NCBI GenBank assembly: GCA_030386875.1
Contig: CM059566.1
Location: 37,980,068-38,044,067 of the forward strand
Length of the DNA stretch: 64,000 bases
DNA from: Morinoia aosen
Taxonomy: Eukaryota; Arthropoda; Malacostraca; Amphipoda; Talitridae
Direction: 5' to 3'
Shown here piece by piece: positions 21,831-32,400 of the stretch. Positions within the stretch are counted from its first letter, which is position 1; the number at the start of each line of letters is the position of its first letter. A program made the translations under genes and the position numbers. The notes below the pieces were generated by a model. It had not been told where the DNA came from, did not search any database, and saw nothing but the letters and a program-made list of their open reading frames with translations.

Positions 21831-22720
21831 AGATTTTGGTGAACCAATCTCCGTGCGCTGAGAAGTTATAGGCGTCAGTCAGTCGTACTGGTATAGTTGA
21901 TTTGACTTTAATTAAGTGCATCAAATGTAAAAATAATTCCACTAGTTATCAACTAAGCCAATATTTCGCCCAGTAAAAAATCATAAACAGTCCCGTCATT
22001 CATCTTCTTACATTAGGAACGATTTTTTTACATTACTTGATTTTTTCACGCAGTCATTAGTATTTGCTAATTTATGTAAACTACCGCTAAAGACGCGCTC
22101 GATGCAATTTGAAGACGCAAGTAAAATTTCTGGTGAGATGACCAATTGAAACACTAACGTTCCTGAGATAATAAACCAAGGATATCAACATTCCAGACCT
22201 GTACGAGCTCGAATATCGGCATTCCAAACGAGAGCAGTTCTCAAGATCAACGTTTTGGAGATGACTCGTCAAGGATATCAACATTCCACAACTTAATGAC
22301 CAAAAAAATTACATTCCAGTGTTGTATTACGTTCTTGAAGATCGACATTTCGGAAAAGTACGGTCGTCATGATCACCGTTCAGAAAATAAACGGTGAAGA
22401 AGGCTCCAATTCTGATTGATCTGAAGATCTACATTCCAGAGCAAAGCTTCCTAGAATTTACCATCGCAGATCACCTGGCTGCTCTACGACTCAAAATCCC
22501 AACAACAAGAACGAACTCAAGTGTGGAAAACAGCCCCATAATAACAGGGGGAACACAGAAAACGAGTGTAGTGAACGTAAAGCTCCGACACCAACACGTC
22601 CAATTCCGATTTACCACTAGTTAAATGGCTCATTTGCGTATCCGTGTGAATGAACAGCAATAAAATTATCTCAACATCTTTTTTAGAAGAGATTTAAGCA
22701 TATGGGGTGAAATATCAGCA
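21831..22720. other. Unique AT-rich DNA with GAT(C/A)AACATTCC words
   Basis: 22180-22400 contains loosely repeated GATATCAACATTCCA/GATCAACGTT words, possibly an ancient array. A 76-codon frame at 22394-22624 is unrecognised. Confidence 0.35.
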
Positions 22721-22857
22721 TTCTGATGATATTTTACTCAAGCCCTCTCAAGCCCTCGCGCCCTCATGACTCAAGGGCGCGATAATATCATCATTAGGAT
22801 GATATTTTACATCATTATGATTATAGTAATATCATCATTACGATGATATTTTACATA
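22721..22857. repeat. Inverted/direct GATGATATTTTAC repeats
   Basis: GATGATATTTTAC occurs three times (about 22725, 22799 and 22842), and AATATCATCATTA occurs as its partial complement between them. The sequence can form stacked hairpins. CTCAAGCCCTC is also doubled, with GAGGGCGCG-type complements nearby. Confidence 0.6.
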
Positions 22858-23073
22858 ACGTTTTCACACTTCTTATGAGAGATACATTTTTTTCAAAGCA
22901 GCATAGTCGTTTTCCAAACTCTGCTACTTACATTATAACTTAACTAAGCCCCACACATGTGCGTCCAGCAGCAACAAGCGCATCAAGTCACCCCGCCGTC
23001 AGAGCGTGCATGTCAGAAGCATCAAGAGCTCAGCCCTTCATTCCCATGATCCGCACTTCCGGAAACAGCTTAA

Positions 23074-24312
23074 TTAGAGCGAGCGGTGGCGGGGTGGCGG
23101 GCGGAGTTATAATTAGAGCGAGCGGTGGCGGAGTGGCAAGCGGAGTTATAATTTGAGCGACCGGTGGCCGATCGAGTGGCGGGCGGAGTTATAATTAGAG
23201 CGAGCGGTGGCGGGGTGCCGGGCGGAGTTATAATTAGAGCGAGCGGTGGTGGAGTGGCGGGCGGAGTTATAATTAGAGCGAGCGGTGGCGGAGTGGCGGG
23301 CGGAGTTATAATTAGAGCGAGCGGTGGCGGAGTGGCGGGCGGAGTTATAATTAGAGCGAGCGGTGGCGGAGTGGCGGGCGGAGTTATAATTAGAGCGAGC
23401 GGTGGCGGGGTGCCGGGCGGAGTTATAATTAGAGCGAGCGGTGGCGGAGTGGCGGGCGGAGTTATAATTAGAGCGAGCGGTGGCCGATCGAGTGGCGGGC
23501 GGAGTAATAATTAGAGCGAGCGGTGGCGGAGTGGCGGGCGGAGTTATAATTAGAGCGAGCGGTGGCGGAGTGGCTGGCGGAGTTATAATTAGAGCGAGCG
23601 GTGGCGGAGTGGCTGGCGGAGTTATAATTAGAGCGAGCGGTGGCGGAGTGGCGGGCGGAGTTATAATTAGAGCGAGCGGTGGCGGAGTGGCTGGCGGAGT
23701 TATAATTAGAGCGAGCGGTGGCGGAGTGGCTGGCGGAGTTATAATTAGAGCGAGCGGTGGCGGAGTGGCGGGCGGAGTTATAATTAGAGCGAGCGGTGGC
23801 GGAGTGGCTGGCGGAGTTATAATTAGAGCGAGCGGTGGCGGAGTGGCTGGCGGAGTTATAATTAGAGCGAGCGGTGGCGGAGTGGCGGGCGGAGTTATAA
23901 TTAGAGCGAGCGGTGGCGGAGTGGCTGGCAGAGTTATAATTAGAGCGAGCGGTGGCGGAGTGGCGGGCGGAGTTATAATTAGAGCGAGCGGTGGCGGAGT
24001 GGCTGGCGGAGTTATAATTAGAGCGAGCGGTGGCGGAGTGGCGGGCGGAGTTATAATTAGAGCGAGCGGTGGCGGAGTGGCTGGCGGAGTTATAATTAGA
24101 GCGAGCGGTGGCGGAGTGGCGGGCGGAGTTATAATTAGAGCGAGCGGTGGTGGAGTGGCTGGCGGAGTTATAATTAGAGCGAGCGGTGGCGGAGTGGCTG
24201 GCGGAGTTATAATTAGAGCGAGCGGTGGCGGAGTGGCTGGCGGAGTTATAATTAGAGCGAGCGGTGGCGGAGTGGCGGGCGGAGTTATAATTAGAGCGAG
24301 CGCTGCGGAGTT
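23074..24312. repeat. 39-bp minisatellite, ~31 copies
   Basis: The unit is GGCGGAGTTATAATTAGAGC, GAGCGGTGGCGGAGTGGCG. Variants GTGGCTGG, GGGGTGCCGGG and GGCCGATCGAGTGGCG divide the array into blocks; the CCGATCGAG variant marks 23166 and 23484, suggesting a ~318-bp higher-order unit. The period is divisible by three, leaving forward (GGVIIRASGGGVA) and reverse (LALIITPPATPPP) repeat frames open. Neither is supported as a gene. Confidence 0.95.
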
Positions 24313-24315
24313 ATA

Positions 24316-25365
24316 AAATGAATGGTTTGCAGAAGTTAACATTATAGTGATCTCTGCGAGAGTTGTAGTGCCACGCTGTGATATAAGTTGCTTGATTATA
24401 ATAAGTCTAGCCTACGAACCTCTTTTTACGGTTGGGAAGCTTACTTCGTACAAGACGAAATGAAAATGTTGTAGAAAAGCAATCACATTATATAAAAAGT
24501 GATCAGCATTTGAGGATGTATGTTTTTGTTCATACCATGAATCAATCTAATCTTTGGAATAATCAAGTGTGAAGATCATCTCTATTTGTCAGAAATAAAT
24601 ACCGCAGAATGAATTTGCTTCCTTTACAGTTCTTTGAATAATGTATGTTTCAATCCATAGCGCTGATCGACAGTAGAACTGATCGACAGTAGAACTGAAA
24701 ATTATGCCTTCAATACATTCTTTTATGTTAATACATTATTTTATTTTTATTACATTCGTATATTTTATTAGATTCTTTTTTTCTTGAATAGTAAGTTATG
24801 CCCTTCATAAGTATAGAGAAATGCATGAAAAGTATAGAAGGGAGGTAACTTGCTCGAGTTATTCCCCTTTTATTAAAGAAATTGAAGGGGAATCTCTAAT
24901 TCTAATAACACTTCTTTGGGTGAACTTCCTATTTGAAGGTAACGTAGTATGTGATAGATTAAATGTACAGCAACAATAGAAAAAAAGAAAGAAGAAAAAC
25001 AGTATATTTCCAATATAGATGGTACAAAAGTACCATCATTGGTTTTTAAAATCTCTTAAAATTAATACACTTAGATGATACACACACACGAGTATTGTAA
25101 AACTCGTGTCACTAGTCGAAAAGAAATGATTGAGGGCAATGTACTCCTAATCTTGCTTAATCTACATTTGATAATACATGTAATGATAACTATAAGAGAC
25201 AACACAATTTCATGGACGATGCATTTTCATTGTGAGGTGAAAACACTTTTGAGAGTTTACATGTACATGACATAAAACTTCGCAATTCTTTACGCCAGGA
25301 AATAATACATGAATCGCTTGTTTCGGCCAATGTTCAAAAATGTCATTTTAAGGAAGCATGAAAAA
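24316..25365. other. Unique AT-rich DNA
   Basis: There is a short two-copy repeat AGAACTGATCGACAGT near 24665. No gene is supported. Confidence 0.4.
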
Positions 25366-25485
25366 AAACATATATATAAATATACATCCGTATATATATA
25401 CATATATATATATATATATTCATACATATATATACATGTACACATACACACATACATATACATGTATACACGTACACACAAGCAT
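25366..25485. repeat. (TA)n / TACATA microsatellite
   Basis: A continuous AT/ACAT alternating tract with an interrupted (TA)10-like core at about 25400-25420. It grades into TACACATACACA. Confidence 0.9.
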
Positions 25486-25817
25486 GAGGACCAAGAAGAT
25501 TATAAGTTTTGTATTTCTAATCCGACAATTTTAACATAGCGGTCATTAGTTAACAAGCATTTTGTTTAAACAAAAAGTGGATGATCGCACAACAAATGTA
25601 TAGTTTTTACATGGATGCTTTACAATAATAAAGAGATGACGAGTTAGGTAATGTTACAAGTTGAGAGTGCGCAGAAAAAAGACCATTATCTCTAGTAAAA
25701 TGCTAATTGTCAGTCTAGTACACACATATGTGCACGTTTACATGTGAATATTTACACATACACATGCACACATATACCCACGCACATATTTACACCTAAC
25801 TCGTTAGCATACACAAA

Positions 25818-25849
25818 TGCATTTCTATGCATTTGTGCATAGAAATGCA
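25818..25849. repeat. Perfect 14-bp hairpin, 4-nt loop
   Basis: TGCATTTCTATGCA, loop TTTG, TGCATAGAAATGCA. It is a compact cruciform-capable inverted repeat of unknown function. Confidence 0.85.
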
Positions 25850-25989
25850 ATAGCTTTAGAGTCAATGACTTATGGGTATTAATTAATTCCCTGTTATTTT
25901 TACGCCACCCCAAATCGACATAAAACAAATAAATCAACTAATGAGATAAGTTTAACTTTTTCCTGAAATGATTTTTTCTTTCTTTGCAG

Positions 25990-26050
25990 GGCGTCAGCGA
26001 TGCACACGAAGAACGTCAATGTCACACAAGCGGTGACGGGGAGTGCTGAG
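25990..26050 (+). CDS. Candidate internal exon A, unrecognised protein
   Basis: A pyrimidine tract and acceptor (TTTTTTCTTTCTTTGCAG) precede a 61-bp open segment, and GAG followed by GTGAGA is a good donor. Skipping the first base gives twenty codons, ASAMHTKNVNVTQAVTGSAE, ending in phase 0. The next candidate exon at 30395 also begins in phase 0, so the pair can be spliced in frame. No domain is recognisable. The exon is short, so it could be a chance pairing of splice-like sites. Confidence 0.4.
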
Positions 26051-26072
26051 GTGAGACGTAAGGATATTTCCA

Positions 26073-26263
26073 TTGACACGTTGACTGCGATGGGTTAAGC
26101 TGAAGTTCAATATTCAACTAAAATTCAAAGTCATGAGTGATTTCCAATTTTATAAATACCAAATATTAACTGGGTCCATTAAATAGCATTATCAATTTAA
26201 AAATGATTTTTAGAATTTTTCAAACGACCCATTGATGGGTCACATCACAAGTAGGGTGCTAAA
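26073..26263 (+). mobile_element. TTAA-type MITE, copy 4, just after exon A
   Basis: It begins TTGACACGTTGACTGCG, continues GGGTTAAGCTGAAGTTCAAT and ends after the palindromic ACCCATTGATGGGTCAC. It starts 22 bp past the end of candidate exon A. The terminal TTAA is mutated at both ends. Confidence 0.65.
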
Positions 26264-26327
26264 GAATAGGAGTGTTCACTGGCGGTACCTTACACTGATG
26301 GGAAACTTGTTCCAATCGAGGTCTAAT

Positions 26328-26681
26328 TTCCCTCAGGGGGATACAATTATTGTATCTATGGGAACTAGCGATCCCAGGGGACAATGTGAGGGCCCGAGCT
26401 GAAAGTTAGGTAGGCGTTCTTTTTTGTTGAAATAAAATGTTTTTGTTATGTTAAGGATCACCTTTTTTCGGTCCACTGCTGTCCTGTTCTTCAGCACCTA
26501 CTACTTTCTTCTTCAACTTTTTCTTGTTTTATGATCTTCTTTCACAACCTACTGTTTCTATGCCTTTCTGCGTAGATTCCGCATTTCCTTAACTCCATAT
26601 TAAATGGTGCCTTCCTCCTTCCTCTCTTTGGATCGCATTTGTTGCTGGGTAGGGAGGCTAAAACTAACGACTAATCTAACT
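26328..26681 (+). mobile_element. ~350-bp retroposon family, copy 1 (14-bp TSD)
   Basis: AATCGAGGTCTAAT (26314-26327) and AATCGAGATCTAAT (26682-26695) flank a 354-bp unit that starts near CCCTCAGGGGGATACAATT. It contains GAGGGCCCGAGCTG, GTTGAAATAAAATG and CTCCATATTAAATGGTGCC and ends GGGAGGCTAAAACTAACGAC. The 14-bp duplication with one mismatch indicates retroposition. No clear pol III boxes are seen, and a poly-A tail is absent. It may be a SINE or the short derivative of a longer element. Confidence 0.78.
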
Positions 26682-26695
26682 AATCGAGATCTAAT

Positions 26696-27876
26696 GCATC
26701 AGTTGAGGCAAACTTTGGCTCTTTTACCCATTTATACCATTAATCAAAGTCATTAAAGTTCAGAGAATTCTATTGAAATTTCAAATTCGCTTGTGTTTTT
26801 GTGAAAGGTTTTGTCATTCAACGCATGAGAAGTGTGTGTAATTATGCCAACATTATTCTAACAAAATGTATCATAATTTTTTCACGTTAACCTACTAATG
26901 ATTTGTTTATTACGGACTGTCAGGATATCTAAATGATGTCATTTAATGATAATCAGTTTGGAGCTTAACATTACCTAGAGGTCTGAAATATTTGAGTTGT
27001 TCAAATAAAAAATGAATCGAATTTTTAGAAGTGCTCCAGCATCTTCCAGGTAATGACCTAGCGCTGGATAATGCAATAATTATTGAAAATGAAAATTAGT
27101 TTGTATAAAATGCTCAGTAAACCATGAAAGCTGTCGTCTACATTGACACTGAGTTACTTTAAGCAAATAATTTGAATAAAAAACTGTGCATGAAGCATTG
27201 AAATTGATGACATTTTTGATGTAGGAAATGAATCGCAAAAATTTAAAGAAATACTTCGCTGATTATTTAAAAAAAATAAATATTTCATGTTTGAAAATAA
27301 ATATTTTTAATTTTTATGCTCAGCTCATATTTTTGAGTCTGTATGTAACACAAATGACTTGAAATGAGAAACAATAAATAGAACATAGTAATTTCGTCAG
27401 AGCCAAAATAAGTTCGCTCTCAATATGTGCAAAATTGGAAAATATCTCCAATCAACTCTTAACTTGGCTTTAGGTAAATTTTCAAGCTGCAAAAAGTATT
27501 CAGCTATTCACTAAATTATGTCCATAAAAATCGAGCCCGGCATATGTATTGAACATGAATGAAACATGTACAACTGCCGGGAGCTGAGGAAAATGACATT
27601 GTCTACGCTTCAAATTTTTCGTTTTCTACCAAGATAGGTTTTCTCTTGTGAAATGAAGAAGCATAACTATCTGAAAGTTTGAGTTTCGTCTACGAATTTT
27701 CAAACTTTGGTTTAAAGTGGCAAGGAGAGTTATTTACCTAGAGAATAATTATTGCAATTATTTTTATCTTTAAAATTTCCATGAATTTGATTGTCCTTTG
27801 ACAGATCTTACACTGAACGCTTGCACGACAGCCTTGACCAAACGACGAGAAATCGTTTACTCAGTGACGAAAACAA
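26696..27876. other. Unique AT-rich DNA (intron of candidate gene)
   Basis: There is about 1.2 kb without recognisable features. If exons A and B are real, this is intronic. Confidence 0.4.
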
Positions 27877-28030
27877 TACAATTTTTAAACAATTTAAACA
27901 ATTTATTTACCACAGGTGATACAGAGGTAGAATTTTTCTTAAGTCTAGTACAATGGTCAAATTTGAGTATAGCTACCTGTGGGCCCGAACAAGTTCAGCG
28001 ACTTCTAGGGCATCCTACCATCACGTTATT

Positions 28031-28721
28031 AAATTATATTACATTCTCATACAAGAAAGATGTATCTCTCCCATGCATTAAAATTGGCGAAGGTGAAATC
28101 GAAGAAACCAACTCATGTAAGTTTCTGGGCATCATAATAGATAAAAATCTGACCTTCAAAGAGCACATCACTCATATTTGTTCTAAATTATCAAAATCCA
28201 TCGGAATCCTAAATAAAGTTAAAAATTTTCTGCCTGAAACAGCTTTACAAATGCTCTACCGAACGCTCATTTCTCCATACTTGCAATACGGAATAGAAGC
28301 ATGGCACGGAACTGATAAAAATAAAACCAACAAAATTTTTACTCTGCAGAAAAGGGCTGTCAGAGCGGTAAAGAACCTAGAATATAATGCTCACACAAAT
28401 GATTCTTTCAAAAATTTACAAATACTTAAACTTTCGGATCTCTACAAAATCTCCATCTGTAATTTCATTTACAAAACATTAAGAAATGATGGAGACAATA
28501 GCCTAAGACAATTATTGACTGCGCAAACTGGTCATCACGACCATTTAACCCGAAATAGAAGTAAATTCATGCTTCCTTATTATTCAAAGGCCAGGTCGCA
28601 ACACAGTATTCTCTTCGTTGGAACCAAAACTTGGAACTCTATACCTGCAGAGATCCGTGAATGTAATTCGTACAAAGTATTCAAAAGACATCTTGAGTCT
28701 CACTTCCTATCAGAATACTAG
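28031..28721 (+). pseudogene. LINE RT C-terminal fragment
   Basis: An open frame covers the region after the RT catalytic core: CKFLGIIIDKNLTFKEHI, SPYLQYGIEAWHGTDKNKTN and the terminal HLESHFLSEY. It lacks endonuclease and RT motifs A-C, so it is non-functional. No stop interrupts this stretch, which suggests recent insertion. The frame runs upstream into the reversed 3' UTR by chance. Confidence 0.88.
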
Positions 28722-29135
28722 TCGTGTAAGATCACCGTGGCGAAATCTTGCCTCCTACATGTAACTAATGATAATGTCATAATGTAACTTGCCTGTGTAC
28801 CATAACCAATCTTCTCTCTGCTCTTGAATCGTATTATCGAACATACTGTTAAATATAGCCGATTTGACCTATATTGTAAAATACAGCATAAAATATCGAG
28901 CTAATTATCTCAATGATCAGTCTAATGCGAAACTAGGTTAAGTGAACTAGGTTAAACATTTTTGTACACCCTAGAATAACGTGATGTTAGGATGCCCTAG
29001 AAGTCGCTGAACTTATTCGGGCCCACAAGTAGCTATACTCAAATTTGACCATTGTACTAGACTTAAGAAAAATTCTACCTCTGTATCACCTGTGGTAAAT
29101 AAATTGTTTAATTGTTTAAATTGTTTAAATTTTAA
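28031..29135 (+). mobile_element. 5'-truncated LINE copy inserted in a LINE
   Basis: It is the same family as 15666-19436, starting at the position equivalent to about 18338 (ATATTACATTCTCATACAAG) and continuing to the AAATTGTTTAA-type tail. It is ~1.1 kb and close to the first copy over its whole length. This is the usual product of incomplete target-primed reverse transcription. Confidence 0.9.
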
Positions 29136-29313
29136 ATTCTAGGGTGTACAAAATGTTTAACCTAGTTCACTTAACCTAGTTTCGCATTAGACTGATCATT
29201 GAGATAATTAACTCGATATTTTACGCTGTATTTTACATTATAGGTCAAATCGGCTGTATTTAATAGTATGTTTGATAAAACGATTCAAGAGCAGACAGAA
29301 TATTGGTTATGGT

Positions 29314-30394
29314 TTATAATAATTATTTAGCTCCAATAATTATTTTAGCTCCAATAGTGGAAGTAAGCAACGTCACTAATTGCGTTTCCCCGCATTTTAA
29401 GCTTTTTTTCGGGGAAACGACATAATAAACGTACCTAATGACTGAGCAGGTACGTATTTCAGTATCCACGAATATGAAGATATATTTTGATAACTTTAAT
29501 GCTCAAGAAAAAACATAATATCCGTTTCTCGAGTGTGAAAAAATGGTATAAAACAATTTTTAGTGGTTTATTAATTATTCATGGAAATTCATGATGAACA
29601 ATATCAGTATTTTTGGTTACTCACACTACCAAAACAACGATTAGCGCAAGATGGGAAGAAATCTATCTCAGGTAACCTAAAAATCATTCAAAATGAGCAT
29701 GAATCGGGGTTCGACTGAAATGATATTCTAATTCAGTCCTCAAAATTTAATAAACGTAGGTATATTTAAGGTTGGAAATTTCAAAGTTTTGTCGTTGGCT
29801 TGAATTAAAAAACTTGATCTCCTCTGTCAGGTGTCGAAATTCGGATATATATATCGAAGTTTATCTGACTTATTACATACTCAGAATTAATTGGCCTTAA
29901 TCCTTAGTTTTTTTTATATCCCTATGTTTATGTCTTGTTGAAGAATAGGAAGATGTTTCAGGATGAACAATGTTCAGGAACGGTAACGTTCTTTACTAGT
30001 GGAATTAAAACATGGAAATGGTCTAGGGTGAGACTTTAATGAATGGAAATATTCAGGAATAGATTGTTAGAGTGTCTTCAGTTCAGGCGGATGCTTTGTA
30101 ACACAAATGTTTTTATGTAATTTTATGTAGACCGATTTCAGAGTATGGCGAGTCCTTACTTAATAAAAAACTACCGTTGAAAAGGAAGCACATGTGAGTA
30201 AACATTGCCGTCCATGCAATATTTTTCAAACGTTTTTAAAGTAAAAAATAAAACCTTATTCTTTCTAACTCAAGATGGTTACAGTTAACTGCATTGCTTC
30301 TAACGACCATGAAAACCCATTAATTTTTATAGCAGAATTTAAACGACTTTTTCTCGGACTTCTAATTGAAGACCGTTAATGTATTCCTTCCCAG
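29314..30394. other. Unique AT-rich DNA (intron of candidate gene)
   Basis: TAATAATTATTTAGCTCC is duplicated as TAATTATTTTAGCTCC at 29317-29356. No other feature is supported. Confidence 0.4.
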
Positions 30395-30785
30395 ACCGGC
30401 AGCGCGATGCAGGTGCATCAGCAGCAGATGCCTGATCCGCAATCATCGCCACTCAAAAAACAAGCATTCGAGACCATCCCTGAGAACTCCTTCCTTCACC
30501 GTCTGCTCCAACAAGCCAAACAACAACAGCAACAGCAACAGCAACATCTGCAACAGCAACATCTGCAACAGCAGCAATCTAACCAGCCAAATGAGACTCA
30601 AAATGCACATTTCGACCACCATGTCCATCAACAGAGTTTCGGTATCCAACAAAATCCAGCACAGCAGATGCCGTCCAGCACCACCTCCCCCTACCAACCT
30701 CCTCCTCTGCCCCCACGATGTCATCCCCGGTCCCCTCAGAGAGGGGAAGCAATTTCCCCGCCCGCACCCCAACATCATCTCGATG
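30395..30785 (+). CDS. Candidate internal exon B, Gln/Pro-rich protein
   Basis: The acceptor TTCCTTCCCAG and donor CGATG followed by GTGAGT bound a 391-bp open segment. Read in phase 0 it gives about 130 codons: TGSAMQVHQQQ, a well-formed SPLKKQAFETIPENSFLHRL segment, a poly-Gln tract (CAACAG/CAA mixed codons), a His-rich stretch, then PPPLPPR (a possible SH3 ligand) and a Pro-rich end. Mixed Gln codons argue for a maintained protein tract rather than a pure CAG expansion. Glutamine-rich, low-complexity sequence suits a regulatory or scaffold protein, but I recognise no family. It ends in phase 1; no following exon was identified. Confidence 0.55.
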
Positions 30786-32160
30786 GTGAGTTTCAAGTCG
30801 TTGAATCTGATTTTGAATTTCTGGTGCTTTGTGTGGGTTTCTTCTGCAGTTGTTTTCTTTGTGTTGTTGATTACTGAAAGGGCGCAATAACCAGGTTGCT
30901 TTAATCTACTTTTTTTCATTTTCGGTTATAGTGGAGTCGACCCACGTAGCGATGTAACTCCTGTAACTTATGATTTGATTCAAAGGAATAGACAAATCAA
31001 GTGCTCGTATAATTTACAAAAGTGTTCCGCAATCCCGAAAGTAAAACGACCACCGTCATCTGAGAACGAAAGAGTGCAAGTGCTTGAATTACTTAAATGA
31101 ATACAAGTGAAATTTCAACATCTTCATCAACCTCCCCACCACATGAACCGTAAAATCAAAGTAAACCATAAAATACATGCTCTGAGACTCATGTCATTCA
31201 GTAGAACGCATTATCGAAAACGGTGAGTAAAAGTAAAATGGGTTTAATGCCTCACGGCCATTGCTCCCACGGTCACGTCTGAATATTCTGCCTACGGTCA
31301 CGTCTGCCTTCAATGAAACAATGGTGAGAGTGTTGCCTCTGAGTAAGTGTTGTCTTTATTTGACCTCTTACAGAAAAGAAGATCAGGGGTTCATGTGAGG
31401 CATGTAGAGTGCCCTCTTCCCTGCAGTTGATGCTGCCTAAACTTATGTTTTCTTCGTAAATGCTGACTGGTGTGAACTGTTAACTGTTGTCCTGATAAAA
31501 ATAATAAGAACGTAGCTGAAATTATCAAGGATTGACGGAGAAGCGTAAATTTTTCATAATCATTTATTGAGGAGCACACGCAATAGCCTGGCGAATACTT
31601 GAAGTCATAAAATTAGTATTTAACTACCGTTGGCTATCCTTTATAGTTTGTAATACTTGAAAGTCGTTTAAAAAACGATATTATGCGAATGAATTTTTTA
31701 AATATTTAAGCTAGTACCGTAATGACTTTCGAGTAACCCACAGTTAAGTCACTCTACAATTAAGCCCATCACCCACTCCCTTCGCTCTATCCAAACATAC
31801 CGGTGTTCTTGGGCCGCTCCCATGCCAGAAAACAATACCTTGAATCAGACCACTCAGACCAAACTCTTCTATTCACAAAAACAATAACAATGTGACGTTT
31901 TTGACAGTGCGATTGGAGATCTGGAACACCGCGGCGGACGAATGCTCGTGAGATCATTCCTTTAAAATTTTTATGAGCACTCGAAGTTCGCTGTCGCGAT
32001 TCAGGACTCATATCAGGGCTGAGAAGGAAGCGGAAAGTTCGGTTCTCGTGAGACCGAGCTACGTCCGGTGGAGTCGGAGGTTCCTCTTCGAAATGTCAGT
32101 TCGTGCAACCACTTCCTGGTTACTGGAGCATACAGTCCTATATCATATAGGAATGATGGC
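30786..32160. other. Unique DNA downstream of exon B
   Basis: Short frames at 31391-31579, 31787-32011 (both minus) and 31973-32203 are unrecognised. TACGGTCACGTCTG is doubled near 31270-31300. No splice-flanked exon stood out. Confidence 0.35.
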
Positions 32161-32164
32161 TGCA

Positions 32165-32400
32165 GCAAAGCTAGTGATGATAGTTCTGCACGAGGACAAC
32201 TAGTATAATGCTAGTGATGATAGTTCAGCACGAGGACGACTAGTATAATGTTAGTGATGATAGTTCTGCACGAGGACGACTATTATAATGCTAGTGATGA
32301 TAGTTCTGCACGAGGATGACTATTAAAATGCTAGTGATGGTAGTTCTGCACGAGGATGACTATTAAAATGCTAGTGATGACAGTTTTGCATGATGGTAAC
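32165..32400. repeat. 40-bp minisatellite, ~6 copies (locus 1)
   Basis: The unit is GCTAGTGATGATAGTTCTGC, ACGAGGACGACTAGTATAAT. Copies diverge from left to right (GATGACTATTAAAATG variants). The same unit recurs 2.2 kb away at 34575-34690. Confidence 0.85.

Larger units (their letters stand above)
27877..29313 (-). mobile_element. Old 5'-truncated LINE 3' UTR (reverse), split by a LINE
   Basis: 27877-28030 and 29136-29313 are the reverse complements of adjacent parts of the LINE 3' UTR seen at 19100-19436. Joined, they make a single ~330-bp minus-strand copy consisting only of 3' UTR. The split occurs at GTTATT/ATTCTAG, where the younger LINE is inserted; ATT is the only shared base run. Confidence 0.85.

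Noticed and set aside
23146-24342. 398-codon minus-strand Pro/Ala/Thr-rich frame and plus-strand GGVIIRASGGGVA frame
   Set aside because: They are shadows of the 39-bp minisatellite. Silk- or mucin-like function was considered, but there is no signal peptide, no unique ends and no splice sites.
26328-26681. Retroposon family as an LTR-retrotransposon 3' end (purine tract, TGTGAGG start, AATAAA)
   Set aside because: CAGGGGGAAA before TGTGAGG looks like a polypurine tract and LTR start. But copies share a common 5' end upstream of it and are flanked by 10-14-bp duplications, not 4-6 bp. A SINE-like or LINE-mobilised unit fits better; a search for a longer parent would settle it.
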